Shown here piece after piece: positions 8,615 to 16,876 of a stretch of 64,000 nt of DNA. Source of the DNA: Pusillibacter faecalis (lineage in GTDB: Bacteria; Bacillota; Clostridia; Oscillospirales; Oscillospiraceae). The notes under the pieces are model-generated. The model made no database searches, was not told where the DNA came from, and worked only from the letters and a program-made list of their open reading frames with translations. The position numbers and the translations under genes were made by a program. Every line of letters starts with the position of its first letter. Positions within the stretch are counted from its first letter, which is position 1. Location of the stretch: contig NZ_AP023420.1 in assembly GCF_018408705.1 (NCBI RefSeq), positions 682,001 to 746,000 of the forward strand, in the 5' to 3' direction.

Positions 8615-9646
8615 TTATTCGATACCCCATTGCCAGGGACTGTCACCGCAGTCCCAGAAACCGCACCAGGGAGCCGGCACACAGCAGCACATCCCCTGCA
8701 GTGTGTTCAGCTTGTCGGACAGTACCCTCTCCAAAAAGGTGGCATACCAGAGGGTCTCCTGCACGGAGGCATTCACCTCGAGCAGCTCACTGATGGAGGT
8801 GGATATCTCCGTACTCTTTTGCAGCTTCTCGCCCTCCGCATTTAAAATGTGGGCGATGGCCGCCTCCTGCAACGCAATGGATTCCAGAACATCGTCACAG
8901 GCGCTTTGGCGGCAGGGGCGGCATGGTGTTCGGTGCATACATCGCAGCTCCTGGCTGCATGGGCGGAGCTTGCTGCAAATCTGCTCCTCCAGAGTCGCTT
9001 TCAGCAGATATGGATAGCACCCGTGTTTGTCAGTCAGCAGAAACAACCCGCACGAATTCGGCCTGCATGGGTCCTGCAGGATAGCGTCCACAGCTCCGAC
9101 AGACGGAATCTGCTCCTCTGCAAGCAGGGCCCCGGTATGGGTAAGCAGGACAATATACGGCTTACAGCCCCGCAGCACACAAAACATGATATAGGGCGGG
9201 AGGCATATGGCCGAGAGAATCAGCGCGTGTTTCCCCTCCTCCCGCAGCAGACATACCGTGTCCCTCTCCGGATCAACCTCCACAAGACTGTTGCCTGCCG
9301 CAACCAGCAGCCTTCCTGTATCGCAGCAGAATGAAACGCCGGTAAACAAGCTGTGGTTTTCCAGACATACCGCAAGCCGGTCAATCTCCCGCAGGCAGTG
9401 GTCGAGCTTAAACAGCGTGGATCGGCACGCATCTGAAGCAGCCCAAAAGCAGTCTCGCTTGGGATCATAGCAGATTGCAGTGTAGATTCTGCGTGTTTTT
9501 ACGAGTTCTATCAAGCGAAAATCACAATCCAGCACAGCGATTTTGCACGCGCACCGGAATGTCAGGTAATATTGACACCCGTCAAAGGCGATTCCTCGAT
9601 ACCAGCAAAAACCTGGCAAGGGGATTTCAGAACAGATTGTAAACAT
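8615..9646 (-). CDS. Putative surface protein with shared C-terminal HILNAEGEKLQ domain
   Basis: A 343-residue protein. The first 240 residues are Cys-rich and have the short repeated beta-strand character of a propeller (FDGCQYYLTF, YDPKRDCFWAASD, CCDTGRLLVAAGNSLVEVD). The C-terminus carries SIALQEAAIAHILNAEGEKL, then a segment ending in a Cys cluster. Almost the same domain ends the two following genes on the other strand. The start at 9646 has GGAG five bases upstream; a longer frame to 9715 would run into the divergent intergenic region. No signal peptide is visible, which is common for spore-coat and exosporium proteins assembled from the mother cell; this localisation is inferred. Confidence 0.6.
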   Translation of the reverse strand: MFTICSEIPLPGFCWYRGIAFDGCQYYLTFRCACKIAVLDCDFRLIELVKTRRIYTAICYDPKRDCFWAASDACRSTLFKLDHCLREIDRLAVCLENHSLFTGVSFCCDTGRLLVAAGNSLVEVDPERDTVCLLREEGKHALILSAICLPPYIMFCVLRGCKPYIVLLTHTGALLAEEQIPSVGAVDAILQDPCRPNSCGLFLLTDKHGCYPYLLKATLEEQICSKLRPCSQELRCMHRTPCRPCRQSACDDVLESIALQEAAIAHILNAEGEKLQKSTEISTSISELLEVNASVQETLWYATFLERVLSDKLNTLQGMCCCVPAPWCGFWDCGDSPWQWGIE

Positions 9647-9911
9647 GGGACTCCTCTCTCTTGCAGTGATGATTGGGAGTACTCTCAATATATGCATGCG
9701 GAGGCCGCTGCGCATCAGACAGCTTCCGTGTTCGCAGAAACCACTTTCATCCCGCCGGCATATACTGCTATTGAGCGCAAAACAGGCTCCATCCGTTATC
9801 CGAAGCGCTCATATTCATGGAGGCACATCGCGATCAACGCTTGGATGCGGAGTCTGTACATATCCGGGGGCACTGCCTCGGATATGGAATCTATCATTTG
9901 GAGATGATGCT

Positions 9912-12900
9912 ATGCCAGTTACCATCACCGGTATGGTATTTGACGATCGCAATCATAATGGTGTCTGGGATTCCGGCGAACCCGGAATTTCCAATGTATA
10001 TCTGACCTTATTCAATGCGGCGTCCGGCGCCTGCGTTCAAACATTCACAGACGCCTCCGGCGTATACAGCTTTTCCGTCGCCGCTGCTGGAACCTATCGA
10101 ATCTATGAGACCGTGTCTGCTGCATCGGACTGTCCGCCCACTGTATTGACGCAGCCTGCCGGTTTTTCACTTTCCAATGGTCCCCGTGTACGGAACCTCT
10201 CTGTTACAGCGGCACAGATCACTGCCGGCGCCACCATCAGCGGGCAAAACTTCAGCCACGATACTGTAGACGCTCCTCTGAAGTGCACCACAGCCATGGT
10301 ACAGTTTGTCAACACCCCCACGGAGTGGTTTGATATGGACATTGTAACAGGCGCCGCGACACTTCGGGGTTTTTTGAACCCAGCCAATTCTGTCAACGCC
10401 ATCGGCTATAACAGCCTGGACCACTATATCTATGGCTATGATCAAAGCACCGGGCACCTTGTCCGTGCAGACGAAAACCGGCTCCTGATGCAGCTGGCGC
10501 CAAATCCCACCGGGCTTCCATCCATCAGTTACAACGTAGGGGCCTTTGACCTAGACGGCCACCTGTTCCTCATGGTCAATGATACCGCCAGGTTCTATAC
10601 AGTGGACCTGGCTCCCAATTCCGCCACGTTTATGAAGCTCGTGGACCCTTCCAATGACTTTGCAGAACAGACCAGCAGCTTCGGCACGGCGCTGAACACT
10701 GCCGTAAACATCAGTGACTGGGCTTTCCGCCCAACAGATGGCTTTTTATACGGCATCCGGTCTGTTGGAACGACCGCGCAGGTGATGCGGGTCCATCCTG
10801 CTACCGGCGTCGTCACGGGATTGACCACCACCCTGCTTGGATTCCCTGGTCTGAATCCCGCCGGACGCTCCTGGGGCGCAGTGGCCATGGATGCCTCTGG
10901 TGCTCTGTTTGCCATTTATAACGGAGACGGCAGCGTATTCCGCTTTACGATTGTCGGCAATACCGCCGTCGGAATCCAAATTTCCACCACATTCACCACC
11001 AGCTTCAACGATGCCACCATGTGCCCCGAAGCACTGGTTGGCCCGATCGCGGACGCACAGGCGGTGAAAGCCGTGGAGCCCATCCCTGCTGTTCCGGGCG
11101 ATCAAATCCTGTACACGGTTCTGGTCTCTAACAGTGGGCCGGACACGGCAGACAACATGACGCTGACAGATGCGGTTCCTCCGGAGGTTCTGGCCCCAGA
11201 GTATAGTCTGGATCAGGGCGCCACCTTCCTGCCCTGGGCGGGGAGTTTAAATCTGGGAACCTTCCCCAGCGGCAAGTTCCAGCCTGTGTTGATCCGGGGA
11301 ACGCTGTCTCCCTCCGCCTCCGGCATCATTTTTAACACAGCGGTTGTAAGCAGCGATGCCTCCGACCCTGATCCCAATAACAACATCTCCACCGTTGATG
11401 TGGATGCGGCTATGTCGGCCGATGTGTCGGTGACGAAAACCGCCGCGCCAGACCCTGTCACCGCCGGCGAACCCATCCTCTTTACCGTCACTGTCTCCAA
11501 CCTCGGTCCATCAGATGCACAAAGCGTGGCGCTGAGCGATACGGTTCCCTCCTCAATCCTGGGAGCAGTATACTCCGCCGATGGCGGCGCCACTTTCCTG
11601 CCCTGGAGTGGTACTCTGGAGCTTGGTACCCTTGCCGCGGGCGCATCTGAAATCATCCTGCTCCGCGGAAACGTCGGCTCTGACGTGTCTGACAGCATCG
11701 CCAACACTGCATCGGTATCTTCCGCCACACCGGACCCTGATCCAGGCAACAATACGTCTACCGTCATAATTCCGGTCACTGAGTCAGCGGATATAGCTGT
11801 CAGCAAAACCGCACCGCCCACCCCAGTCACACCGGGTCAGCAAATCACCTACCGTCTTCTGGTTTCCAATCTTGGCCCCTCGGACGCTAGAAATGTGGTT
11901 CTGGCAGACGTAGCTCCGTCCGAGCTCCTCGCTCCTGAATACAGCTTGGACAATGGCACGACCTTTTTGCCCTGGTCCAGCCCTCTCAATCTGGAAACCA
12001 TAGAGGCTGACACATCCGCAGTGATTCTCATTCGGGGCACCGTGAGCGATTCTGCTGCCGGCTCCATTGTGAATACGGCAGTCCTGTCCTCCGACACGCT
12101 GGACCCTAATCCCGACAACAACTCCTCTTCTGTCACGGTTCCAGTCTCTGCGGCCTCTGCCGATCTATCTATCATGAAAACCGCCAGCTCCGAGACGGTT
12201 TCCCCCGCCGAAACGCTCACCTATACCATCCGTGTCTCCAATCTGGGGCCTGACTCCGCAGATGCTGTCATGCTGACCGATACCATTCCGGCTCTGCTCA
12301 TCGATCCGGTATATTCCCTCGACGGCGGCGCCACCTTTCTGCCCTGGGCCGGTGCCCTCTCTCTGGGGATTCTGGCTCCCAACGCGGCGGAAACTGTTCT
12401 GATTCGAGGCATGGTCAGTCCGCAGGCCTCCGGTAGTATCACAAATACTGCTTTTGTGTCCTCCACTACGCTGGACCCCAACCCCGACAACAATTCCTCT
12501 TCTGTCACGGTTCCAGTCTCTGCGGCCTCTGCCGATTTATCTATCATGAAAACCGCCAGCTCCGAGACGGTTTCCCCCGGCGGAACCATCACCTATACCA
12601 TCCGTGTCTCCAATCTGGGGCCTGACTCCGCAGATGCTGTCATGCTGACCGATACCATTCCGGCTCTGCTCATCGATCCGGTATATTCCCTCGACGGCGG
12701 CGCCACCTTTCTGCCCTGGGCCGGTGCCCTCTCTCTGGGTACTCTGGTGGCCAGCGCGGCAAAAACCATCCTGATCCGGGGGGCCGTCAGCTCTGCGGCC
12801 TCTGGCAGTATCACAAATACAGCGGCCATATCCTCCACCACGCCAGACCCCAATCCTGACAACAACTCCTCTAGCGTCGAAATTGATATTCGGGATACCA

Positions 12901-13154
12901 GGTATCAGGCCATCACGGACCTGATTGAATCCGTGGCGCTGGAAGAGGCCGCCCTTGCACACATTTTGAACGCAGAAGGCGAAAAGCTCCAGAGGATCAT
13001 TGCTGTCCCAGACGTGGAGCCATCTGTGCTCCTGCGGGCAAACCAATCTGTTCAGTCTATGGCGGATGCTGTGGCGCTCTTGGAAAACACCCTGTCCGGC
13101 AAGCTCAGTCTCTTCCGCGACTGCCTCTGTGAGGGTACGGAAGCGGCACAATAA
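9912..13154 (+). CDS. Large repeat surface protein: SdrD-B, propeller, five DUF11, C-terminal domain
   Basis: A 1080-residue protein. Residues 1-110 form an SdrD-type B domain (TGMVFDDRNHNGVWDSGEPG). Residues 110-375 resemble a propeller of the DUF6923 type (FDMDIVTGAATLRG, NSLDHYIYGYD). Five DUF11 repeats of about 124 residues follow (VSNLGPDSADAV and NTA.VSS...DP.P.NN). The C-terminus has SVALEEAALAHILNAEGEKL and ends in DCLCEG. The start at 9912 has GGAGA at 9900-9904; the frame is open further upstream but lacks a binding site. No signal peptide or LPXTG motif is seen, so a spore-surface or non-classical surface role is inferred. Repeats four and five are nearly identical in DNA. Confidence 0.75.
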   Translation: MPVTITGMVFDDRNHNGVWDSGEPGISNVYLTLFNAASGACVQTFTDASGVYSFSVAAAGTYRIYETVSAASDCPPTVLTQPAGFSLSNGPRVRNLSVTAAQITAGATISGQNFSHDTVDAPLKCTTAMVQFVNTPTEWFDMDIVTGAATLRGFLNPANSVNAIGYNSLDHYIYGYDQSTGHLVRADENRLLMQLAPNPTGLPSISYNVGAFDLDGHLFLMVNDTARFYTVDLAPNSATFMKLVDPSNDFAEQTSSFGTALNTAVNISDWAFRPTDGFLYGIRSVGTTAQVMRVHPATGVVTGLTTTLLGFPGLNPAGRSWGAVAMDASGALFAIYNGDGSVFRFTIVGNTAVGIQISTTFTTSFNDATMCPEALVGPIADAQAVKAVEPIPAVPGDQILYTVLVSNSGPDTADNMTLTDAVPPEVLAPEYSLDQGATFLPWAGSLNLGTFPSGKFQPVLIRGTLSPSASGIIFNTAVVSSDASDPDPNNNISTVDVDAAMSADVSVTKTAAPDPVTAGEPILFTVTVSNLGPSDAQSVALSDTVPSSILGAVYSADGGATFLPWSGTLELGTLAAGASEIILLRGNVGSDVSDSIANTASVSSATPDPDPGNNTSTVIIPVTESADIAVSKTAPPTPVTPGQQITYRLLVSNLGPSDARNVVLADVAPSELLAPEYSLDNGTTFLPWSSPLNLETIEADTSAVILIRGTVSDSAAGSIVNTAVLSSDTLDPNPDNNSSSVTVPVSAASADLSIMKTASSETVSPAETLTYTIRVSNLGPDSADAVMLTDTIPALLIDPVYSLDGGATFLPWAGALSLGILAPNAAETVLIRGMVSPQASGSITNTAFVSSTTLDPNPDNNSSSVTVPVSAASADLSIMKTASSETVSPGGTITYTIRVSNLGPDSADAVMLTDTIPALLIDPVYSLDGGATFLPWAGALSLGTLVASAAKTILIRGAVSSAASGSITNTAAISSTTPDPNPDNNSSSVEIDIRDTRYQAITDLIESVALEEAALAHILNAEGEKLQRIIAVPDVEPSVLLRANQSVQSMADAVALLENTLSGKLSLFRDCLCEGTEAAQ
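12117..12860 (+). repeat. Near-identical tandem DUF11 units
   Basis: Two adjacent 372-base units inside the large surface gene (12117-12488 and 12489-12860). Over their first two thirds they are almost base-for-base identical (for example TCCTCTTCTGTCACGGTTCC at 12123 and 12495). They diverge in the last third, which points to a recent duplication or gene conversion. Confidence 0.85.
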
Positions 13155-13222
13155 GGCGCCCACATTTACCTGCGAATAGGAATCTGCAATTCACAATCTA
13201 ATATGAGAAAGGTTGATTTTTC

Positions 13223-13519
13223 ATGGGAATGCCGGTCATCTCCCCCAGCCAGACCACCCGCTGTCAGGCTATCACCGATATAATTGAATCTGTGGCCTTG
13301 GAACAAGCCGCCCTCAGTCATATCCTCAACGCGGAGGGAGAAAAGCTTCAAAGGGTTGTCAGTCTGGAGACCGTAGAGCCCTCCCAGCTTTTAGAGTTCA
13401 ACGAGAGTGTGGAGGAAATGATCCGCACCATCACACAGCTAGAAACTGCCCTTCAAGCCAAACTGGAGCTGTTTGGCGATTGCCTTTGCTCCTGCTCCTC
13501 AGCGCTCGGGGAAGGATAA
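13223..13519 (+). CDS. Small stand-alone HILNAEGEKLQ-domain protein
   Basis: A 98-residue protein that is little more than the C-terminal domain of the two genes before it: DIIESVALEQAALSHILNAE, EPSQLLEFNESVEEM, LFGDCLCSCSS. GAGAAAGG lies upstream of the ATG. It follows the large repeat protein by 68 bases on the same strand and is followed by a strong terminator, so the two probably share a transcript. The Cys-rich C-terminus suggests disulfide cross-linking or metal binding in a surface layer. Function unknown. Confidence 0.7.
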   Translation: MGMPVISPSQTTRCQAITDIIESVALEQAALSHILNAEGEKLQRVVSLETVEPSQLLEFNESVEEMIRTITQLETALQAKLELFGDCLCSCSSALGEG

Positions 13520-13525
13520 GGGCTC

Positions 13526-13564
13526 AATAGCTGGCTGCCGGCAAAATGCCGGCAGCCAGCTATT
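13526..13564 (+). terminator. Intrinsic terminator of surface-protein operon
   Basis: Perfect 17-bp stem AATAGCTGGCTGCCGGC (13526-13542) with GCCGGCAGCCAGCTATT (13548-13564) and a 5-base loop, starting seven bases past the stop. Confidence 0.85.
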
Positions 13565-13694
13565 TCTAGATTGATGCCTTAGTTCCATGCAGATCGCTGT
13601 CAGGCCCTTTGAGCGTATCATTGGTCCGCAGGAGTCAAGCCCGAGAGCGGGGACATACGCAAAGTTTCTCCAAAAAACGATATCGTCCAAAAAT

Positions 13695-13730
13695 GCCCCC
13701 AAAGCCATCCAGAGGATGGACTTTGGGGGC
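13695..13730 (-). terminator. Terminator of HD-hydrolase operon
   Basis: GCCCCCAAAG...CATCC pairs with GGATG...CTTTGGGGGC with one bulge. On the minus strand it is followed by ATTTTT. It lies 14 bases after the HD gene stop. Confidence 0.8.
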
Positions 13731-13743
13731 GGCACTCATGACT

Positions 13744-14328
13744 TTAAAAATTTTCCAGATCACAAAAAACAGATTCCTCACAGGAGCGCATTGCCAGTAT
13801 GGTCTTTTCCATGAGTTCCTCCAAGGTCCACCCAAGGCGCTCTGCACCGGTAGTAATCACATCCCGAGAGCAGCCCGCAGCAAACTTCTTGTCCTTAAAT
13901 TTTTTCTTCAGGGAGCTGACCTCCATATCCTGGCAGCTTTTACTGGGCCGCATCCTAGCGGCGGCGCCGATGAGCCCTGTCAGCTCATCGGCCGCAAAGA
14001 GCACCTTCTCCATCTCATGAACAGGCTCCACATCGCAGCAAAGCCCGTAGCCATGGCTGCATACTGCGTGGATCAGCTCATCGCTGCCACCGATTTCCGC
14101 CAGCAGCTCTGGAGCCTTTTGGCAGTGCTCCTCCGGCCACTTCTCAAAGTCCACATCGTGCAGAAGGCCCACGGCAGCCCAAAAGTCTGCGTCCTCGCCG
14201 TAACCCAACTCCTGGGCATACCAGCGCATCACGCCCTCCACCGTCAGTGCGTGCTGAATATGGAAGGGCTCGCTATTATACTTTTTCAACAGGGCCAGCG
14301 CAGCCTCCCGATTTGGGCAAGCTTTCAT
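13744..14328 (-). CDS. HD-domain hydrolase
   Basis: A 194-residue protein of the HD superfamily. HIQHALTVEGVMRWYAQEL supplies the first His, VGLLHDVDFEKWPEEH the His-Asp pair (about residues 55-58) and AVCSHGYG a further His (about residue 90). These residues normally bind one or two metal ions for phosphohydrolase activity on nucleotides or phospho-esters; the substrate is unknown. It is the last of three genes transcribed leftward with a cytidylate kinase-like gene and a DUF2461 gene, 18 bases downstream of the latter. AGGAGAGATACCA precedes the ATG. Confidence 0.8.
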   Translation of the reverse strand: MKACPNREAALALLKKYNSEPFHIQHALTVEGVMRWYAQELGYGEDADFWAAVGLLHDVDFEKWPEEHCQKAPELLAEIGGSDELIHAVCSHGYGLCCDVEPVHEMEKVLFAADELTGLIGAAARMRPSKSCQDMEVSSLKKKFKDKKFAAGCSRDVITTGAERLGWTLEELMEKTILAMRSCEESVFCDLENF

Positions 14329-14346
14329 TGGTATCTCTCCTTTTTG

Positions 14347-15030
14347 TCACGGCGTCTCCCGGGGGTCCGGGTCACCGTCCAGTGTTACAAAATAATCGTA
14401 GTAGGGCAATAGAAACGCATATCCACTCCGCAGCCGCCCTACAATCTCCCGGCTGAACAGCTCGTCCGTCAGCTTCTCCTGATGGGAGATGGTAAAGGAT
14501 TTCACCTGGTACCACGGCTCCAGCAGCTTCGAGGGTGCGGCAGATTTTGGACGCCGGTAGTTCTCCGCATCCAGGGTAAATTCTCTCTGCCGTCCCAGCG
14601 CACGGGTAAGTCTCTCCATCGTCCTGGGGTCCCGGTCAATACGAGCCCGCAGCTTGGCCATGGTAACGGGCTTTGGCATCCAATAGCCCATTCCATAACT
14701 CCATCCCTCCGGCATCAGCTCAAACCAGAACGCGGGACGGCTGGTCCACTGCTCCGCTGGCTGTTCTACCGTGAACCACAGGCTCTCCTTATAGGGTCCC
14801 CGGCCGTGGAGCCGGCGGGCATCCCGATAGATGCGTGTCACCTTGCGGATCAGCCCCGCGTCCGGCCGCTCTTGCCGCAAAAACTCATACACCTCATCCG
14901 CCAAATCGCACATAGGACGATAGAAGTGCGTAAGATAGACCTGTTTATGGGCCTCAAACCAGGATCGCTCATTGTTGAAGCGGATACCCCACATGAAGTC
15001 CACGGTCTCATCCGTAAAGCCAGTAAACAT
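14347..15030 (-). CDS. DUF2461-family protein
   Basis: A 227-residue protein matching DUF2461 (TIGR02453). It begins FTGFTDETVDFMWGIRFNNE and continues WFEAHKQVY, with RIYRDARRLHGRGPYKESLW in the middle (where family members have FRDvRFSkDK.PYK) and a Trp-rich centre (FWFELMPEGWSYGMGYW). The family is widespread in bacteria and its biochemical role is unknown. The gene starts 15 bases after the kinase-like gene stops and belongs to the same leftward operon. Confidence 0.8.
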   Translation of the reverse strand: MFTGFTDETVDFMWGIRFNNERSWFEAHKQVYLTHFYRPMCDLADEVYEFLRQERPDAGLIRKVTRIYRDARRLHGRGPYKESLWFTVEQPAEQWTSRPAFWFELMPEGWSYGMGYWMPKPVTMAKLRARIDRDPRTMERLTRALGRQREFTLDAENYRRPKSAAPSKLLEPWYQVKSFTISHQEKLTDELFSREIVGRLRSGYAFLLPYYDYFVTLDGDPDPRETP

Positions 15031-15045
15031 CGCTCCAATCCGCCG

Positions 15046-15645
15046 TCACTGCATGCCGCGGGCGGCGGAGATAATCATCTGTGCGCACAACTCGTCGCCC
15101 AGAACGCCACTGTCCAGCGTCAGATGATAGTTATGGCTGTCGCCCCACTGTCGGTTTGTATAGTGATTATAGTAATTGCGGCGGAGGCTGTCCTTCTTTG
15201 CCATCATTCGCTGCAGCTCCGTTGGGTCCGCCACGCCAGTCATCTGCCGCAGCCGCTCCGCCCGATGGATGTCTCCGGCATGGATAAAAACATTCAGGCA
15301 GGGAATCCCGCTGGAGCGGAGAATCTCATCAGCGCAGCGGCCCAAAATGACACAGGGGCCTGTGTGCGCATAGCGCAGAATTACCGCTTTTTGGATGTCG
15401 TGAATGGCATCCTGCATATTGGGATAATATACACTGTTGGACAGAATGCTCTTGAGGAACGAGCTGGTCTTGGAAACCTCCTCCTCTTCCTGCTGGACCG
15501 TCTCAGTGTCATAGCCGCTGGCTCGCACCGTCTCCCGAACGATATCTTTGTCGTAAAGCTCAATTCCCAGCTCCTGGGCCACCCGCTTTCCAATGGTATG
15601 TCCTCCGGCACCATATTCCCGGCTGATGGTAATAACTTTGTTCAT
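15046..15645 (-). CDS. Cytidylate kinase-like family protein
   Basis: A 199-residue P-loop protein of the cytidylate kinase-like family (PF13189). It starts MNKVITISREYGAGGHTIGK, with the phosphate-binding GAGGHTIGK in place of a canonical Walker A, then LYDKDIVRE and VILGRCADEIL. Members are proposed nucleotide kinases with unproven substrates. It opens a three-gene operon and has a plausible promoter about 280 bases upstream, with a long inverted repeat between promoter and start. Confidence 0.8.
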   Translation of the reverse strand: MNKVITISREYGAGGHTIGKRVAQELGIELYDKDIVRETVRASGYDTETVQQEEEEVSKTSSFLKSILSNSVYYPNMQDAIHDIQKAVILRYAHTGPCVILGRCADEILRSSGIPCLNVFIHAGDIHRAERLRQMTGVADPTELQRMMAKKDSLRRNYYNHYTNRQWGDSHNYHLTLDSGVLGDELCAQMIISAARGMQ

Positions 15646-15755
15646 GTCTGTCCTCCTGTCTCCGCGACTCCGGCGAAGGGCTTTTTTCTGCGTTCACAGC
15701 CACTGCCCCGCCACGTTCTCACCTTTCCTCGCTACACCCAGCACCGAGAGAGCGA

Positions 15756-15792
15756 TGTGGTACAACGGCCGTTCTGCGACCGTTGTACCACA
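15756..15792 (-). promoter_or_regulatory. Inverted repeat in kinase-operon leader
   Basis: TGTGGTACAACGG (15756-15768) and CCGTTGTACCACA (15780-15792) are perfect 13-base inverted repeats with an 11-base spacer, 111 bases upstream of the kinase-like ATG. The arms are too GC-poor at the tips and lack a T-run for a clear terminator, so an operator or RNA switch is possible. Confidence 0.5.
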
Positions 15793-15922
15793 TATCTGGA
15801 TGATCGTTGTAGATTTACCAAATCCATGCCCAACAGCAGCTTTGCGGCTCTATGATACCACAGGTGCAAAGCACCGTTGTGGCGCATCTTTTCAGTCCAT
15901 GTACAATGGCTGTTTTGCTGTT

Positions 15923-15951
15923 ATTGTATCACAATTCAAAGCCTGGTGCAA
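15923..15951 (-). promoter_or_regulatory. Promoter of kinase-like/DUF2461/HD operon
   Basis: On the minus strand, TTGCAC (15946-15951), a 17-base spacer and TACAAT (15923-15928). Good sigma-70 spacing; the leader to the ATG is about 275 bases. Confidence 0.65.
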
Positions 15952-15958
15952 CGGAAAT

Positions 15959-15983
15959 CTCCCCCGGCCTAAAACCGGGGGAG
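15959..15983 (-). terminator. Terminator of ferritin-like gene
   Basis: CTCCCCCGG (15959-15967) pairs with CCGGGGGAG (15975-15983), directly after the leftward stop at 15988. Only a short T-tract follows. Confidence 0.65.
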
Positions 15984-15987
15984 TCTC

Positions 15988-16662
15988 TCACCCGCGAAGG
16001 CTTCTCTCCAGCATGGCCAGCAGGGCGTTAGCCTGGCGGTATTCTCCATCGCTCAGCTCCTCTAGCAGGCTGGCCAGGCAGGGGTCCGTGGTTCCCTCTG
16101 CCGCTCGCGCGTAGTTCAGGCCGTTGCAAGCTGCGGCATGATAGCGCTCCCGCAGCGCAGCGCACCAGCGGCCCACTGTGATGCGCTCGCTGCTGATGCT
16201 GGGCCGATAGCACTCGCCAGTGATCAGATAGTAGATCGCCATCAGCCTTCTGGCCCGCTCTCCCTCTTCCGCCGCCATGTCCCGCAGGCGCTGGCGGGCC
16301 CAGGATGGCGATTGGCGCACCATTGCCTGCAGATGTCTTTGGTCTCCCAGTTCCTCCTCAATAAACCCCTCCAGTACGCTCAGCATCTCCGCTGCGGCGC
16401 TTCCCATGCAGCAGGGGTCCGGTGCCGCGCCTGGAAGCTGACTGTCCTGCTGTGCCGGTGTCAATGCGGATGTAGAATTGGTCTGGGCTGCCGCTGGTAC
16501 TGCCGCCTCTGTCTCATCAAAGGCGGGCGTCTGAGGATTTCCCCTTGCAGACGCGTCCTGCCCAGGCGCTGGATAAGGCTCCAGCCCAGGGGCCACACGC
16601 TGCCAGAGATGATCATATCTTCGGAAGTCATATACCTCCGGTGTATGTAAATTCTGTTCCAT
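15988..16662 (-). CDS. Ferritin-like helical protein with disordered N-terminal linker
   Basis: A 224-residue protein. Residues 1-95 are Pro/Ala/Gln-rich and probably disordered. The rest is helical and resembles the clostridial ferritin-like proteins: MLSVLEGFIEEELGDQRHLQ, ERARRLMAIYYLITGECY, LRERYHAAACNGLNYARAA. Ferritin-like folds bind di-iron through E...E..H sets; only partial sets are evident here (EEELGDQRH), so activity is uncertain. The start at 16662 has AAGGAGG eight bases upstream; an ATG at 16683 would lie upstream of that site. It is divergent from sufC. Confidence 0.65.
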   Translation of the reverse strand: MEQNLHTPEVYDFRRYDHLWQRVAPGLEPYPAPGQDASARGNPQTPAFDETEAAVPAAAQTNSTSALTPAQQDSQLPGAAPDPCCMGSAAAEMLSVLEGFIEEELGDQRHLQAMVRQSPSWARQRLRDMAAEEGERARRLMAIYYLITGECYRPSISSERITVGRWCAALRERYHAAACNGLNYARAAEGTTDPCLASLLEELSDGEYRQANALLAMLERSLRG

Positions 16663-16802
16663 AGTGAGTCCCTCCTTTTTCATAGTTTATGCGAAAAGGT
16701 ACTGCGATGTGCCCGCCCGTGGCGCTGCGGCATGAACATCGCAGCCATCTACCCAGCCAATTTTCCCCTGCCACAGCCCTGGGAAATCCGGCAATACTAG
16801 CA

Positions 16803-16831
16803 TTGCTTTTTCCCTGTGTATCTGCTAAAAT
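16803..16831 (+). promoter_or_regulatory. Promoter of sufCB
   Basis: TTGCTT (16803-16808), 17 bases, TAAAAT (16826-16831), 45 bases before the sufC ATG. Confidence 0.65.
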
Positions 16832-16876
16832 AAATGCGTTAAATGTATTTTTCCACCAAAGGAGGTTCCAAATACC

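Noticed and set aside
12593..12865. Repeated minus-strand frames over the DUF11 region
   Set aside because: They mirror the DUF11 repeats, so their similarity to each other comes from the coding repeat on the plus strand.
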